Source of the DNA: Cellulomonas biazotea
Lineage (GTDB): Bacteria > Actinomycetota > Actinomycetes > Actinomycetales > Cellulomonadaceae
Length of the DNA stretch: 35,881 bases
Reading direction: 5' to 3'
Assembly: GCF_004306155.1 (NCBI RefSeq)
Contig: NZ_BIMR01000021.1
Span: 1-35,881, forward strand
Below the pieces are notes generated by a model. It was given only the letters and a program-made list of their open reading frames with translations, was not told the origin of the DNA and searched no databases. Made by a program: the position numbers and the translations under genes. Shown here piece by piece: positions 34,718 through 35,881 of the stretch (position 1 is the stretch's first letter; each line of letters begins with the position of its first letter).

Positions 34718-35881
34718 ATGACCGAGCAGGACAGCGCCCCCGAGCCTCTCAGCCGGGAGCAGATCCGCCCGACCAAGCGCGCCCACGAGGACGGGCTCAT
34801 CGCCCGCCCCGGGGTCGTGGGTGTCGACATCGGCGAGAAGTGGTCCGACGGGCAGCCCACCGGACGGCAGGCGATCGTCGTCCACGTCACCCGCAAGCTC
34901 GACGCGGGCGACCTCTCCGACGACCAGCGCATCCCCGCCACGATCGACGGCGTCCCCACCGACGTCGTGGAGCACCGCGTCGTCCTGCACCACGAGGCCA
35001 CCCACCCCGGGATCCCCACCGCCGAGGACGTCACCGCCCTCATGCGCGGCCGCGTCCGGCCCCTCGCCGGCGGCGTCAGCATCGGCCCCGTCGACCCCGT
35101 CACCATCCAGGGCGAGTCGTCCGCCGAGCTGCGCTCCGTCAACGGCACCCTCGGGGTCGTCGTCACCGAGCGGCACACCGGGCGTGCCCTGGCGCTCACC
35201 AACTGGCACGTCGCCGCCGGCGACGGGCTCGAGGACGTCGGCAGCCAGTGGGTCCAGCCCGCGCGCGCCGACGGCGCACGCCCCGGCGACCAGATCGGCC
35301 AGCTCGTCCGCGGCACGCTCACCGACCGGATCGACGCCGCCGTCGTCGCCCTCGCACCCGGCGCCCGCTGGGTCCCGGGGATCGTCGGCATCGGTGCCGT
35401 CACCGGCTCCGCGAAGGCCGTCGCCGGGTCCGTCGTGCGCAAGCACGGCCGCACCACCGGCCTGCGGACCGGCCGCGTCGTGTCCACCGACTTCACGACG
35501 TCCGTCGACTTCGGCCCCGGCATCGGCTGGCGCACCCTGCGCGACCAGCTCCGCGTCGAGCCCGAGCCCGGGCAGACGTCGTTCTCCGCCGGCGGCGACT
35601 CCGGGTCGGCCGTCGTCGACGAGGACGGCAAGGTCGTCGGCCTGCTGTGGGCAGGCGAGCACGACGGCTCCTACTCCGTCGCCAACCCGATCGACGCCGT
35701 GCTCGGCACGCTGGGCGTCGACGTCGCGACCCCCGCGTCCGTCCGGGCCCGCCGCGCCGCGCTCGCGCGGCAGGCCGCGCAGGCCCAGGCGTCGCGGCTG
35801 CAGGGCAGCGGAGGCGGGCTCTTCCCGCCCGTGGCCGCGGCCTACCGGGGACGTCGCCGGCGGCGGCCCGCGGGTCCGGCG
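34718..35881 (+). CDS. Trypsin-like serine protease, cytosolic, 3' end outside the window
   Basis: Open for 388 codons to the window edge without a stop. The chymotrypsin-fold triad is visible: H164 in ALTNWHVAAG, D206 in TDRIDAAVVAL, and S295 in SAGGDSGSAVV followed by VVGLLWAG. The region before it (about 20-110, including RPGVVGVDIGEKWSDGQPTG and AIVVHVTRKL) resembles the N-terminal part of Nal1-like and related bacterial trypsin-like peptidases. There is no signal peptide or membrane helix, so it should act in the cytosol, unlike most bacterial trypsins. After about residue 345 the sequence is low-complexity Ala/Gln/Arg, ending in an Arg-rich YRGRRRRRPAGPA at the edge. ATG 34718 has GAGGAG upstream. 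It is the only plus-strand gene in the window and shares its upstream region with the ECF sigma factor of the CHAT operon. Confidence 0.88.
   Translation, partial: MTEQDSAPEPLSREQIRPTKRAHEDGLIARPGVVGVDIGEKWSDGQPTGRQAIVVHVTRKLDAGDLSDDQRIPATIDGVPTDVVEHRVVLHHEATHPGIPTAEDVTALMRGRVRPLAGGVSIGPVDPVTIQGESSAELRSVNGTLGVVVTERHTGRALALTNWHVAAGDGLEDVGSQWVQPARADGARPGDQIGQLVRGTLTDRIDAAVVALAPGARWVPGIVGIGAVTGSAKAVAGSVVRKHGRTTGLRTGRVVSTDFTTSVDFGPGIGWRTLRDQLRVEPEPGQTSFSAGGDSGSAVVDEDGKVVGLLWAGEHDGSYSVANPIDAVLGTLGVDVATPASVRARRAALARQAAQAQASRLQGSGGGLFPPVAAAYRGRRRRRPAGPA

Noticed and set aside
34673-35662. Minus-strand open frame opposite the trypsin-like protease
   Set aside because: The plus-strand frame has the full catalytic triad motifs and a ribosome binding site; the minus-strand frame is Gly/Asp/Ala-rich without domains.

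Overview
The window is a high-GC actinobacterial chromosome segment. It carries one of the most conserved gene neighbourhoods in bacteria: rplJL-rpoBC, str, S10, spc and the start of the alpha operon, head to tail and almost all on the minus strand. The lineage call rests on several things. GC is very high, and GTG and TTG starts are frequent (rpoB and rpoC both start with TTG). Adenylate kinase is short and lacks a zinc LID. S14 is the four-cysteine type. A surface protein has an LATTG sorting signal, the type used by class E sortases of actinobacteria. The general look is that of Cellulomonas or another Micrococcales member, but the species cannot be fixed from the sequence alone.

Layout, in the direction of minus-strand transcription (high to low coordinates). 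34718-35881 is a plus-strand trypsin-like protease gene that runs off the window. Divergent from it is a tightly coupled three-gene operon (34362-30612): an ECF sigma factor, a 167-residue protein with a helical N-terminus and a beta-rich C-terminus, and an 870-residue TPR-CHAT (caspase-like) protein. A terminator hairpin follows. Then come rplJ-rplL (with a leader containing a strong hairpin), rpoB-rpoC, rpsL-rpsG-fusA-tuf, and the S10 operon: rpsJ-rplC-rplD-rplW-rplB-rpsS-rplV-rpsC-rplP-rpmC-rpsQ. Next is the spc operon: rplN-rplX-rplE-rpsN-rpsH-rplF-rplR-rpsE-rpmD-rplO. After a terminator come secY-adk-map, an LATTG-anchored surface protein, and finally infA-rpmJ-rpsM-rpsK at the left edge.

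The ribosomal and RNA polymerase genes are intact and ordinary in length, with start/stop overlaps (TGATG, GTGA) that suggest translational coupling. Exceptions are an unusually long Lys/Ala/Pro-rich N-terminal tail on L15 and low-complexity tails on S3 and S5. Intergenic spaces contain candidate promoters and several strong hairpins. Some sit between operons and look like terminators. Others lie inside operons (rpoB/rpoC, rpsQ/rplN, rpmJ/rpsM, rpsN/rpsH) and may set relative expression.

The most interesting part is the right end. A caspase-like CHAT protease, a dedicated ECF sigma factor, a candidate sigma regulator or adaptor and a divergently encoded cytosolic trypsin-like protease share a control region with a near-perfect inverted repeat. 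This arrangement suggests a sigma-controlled, two-protease signalling or defence module. That function is inference; no experiment or database search was available.
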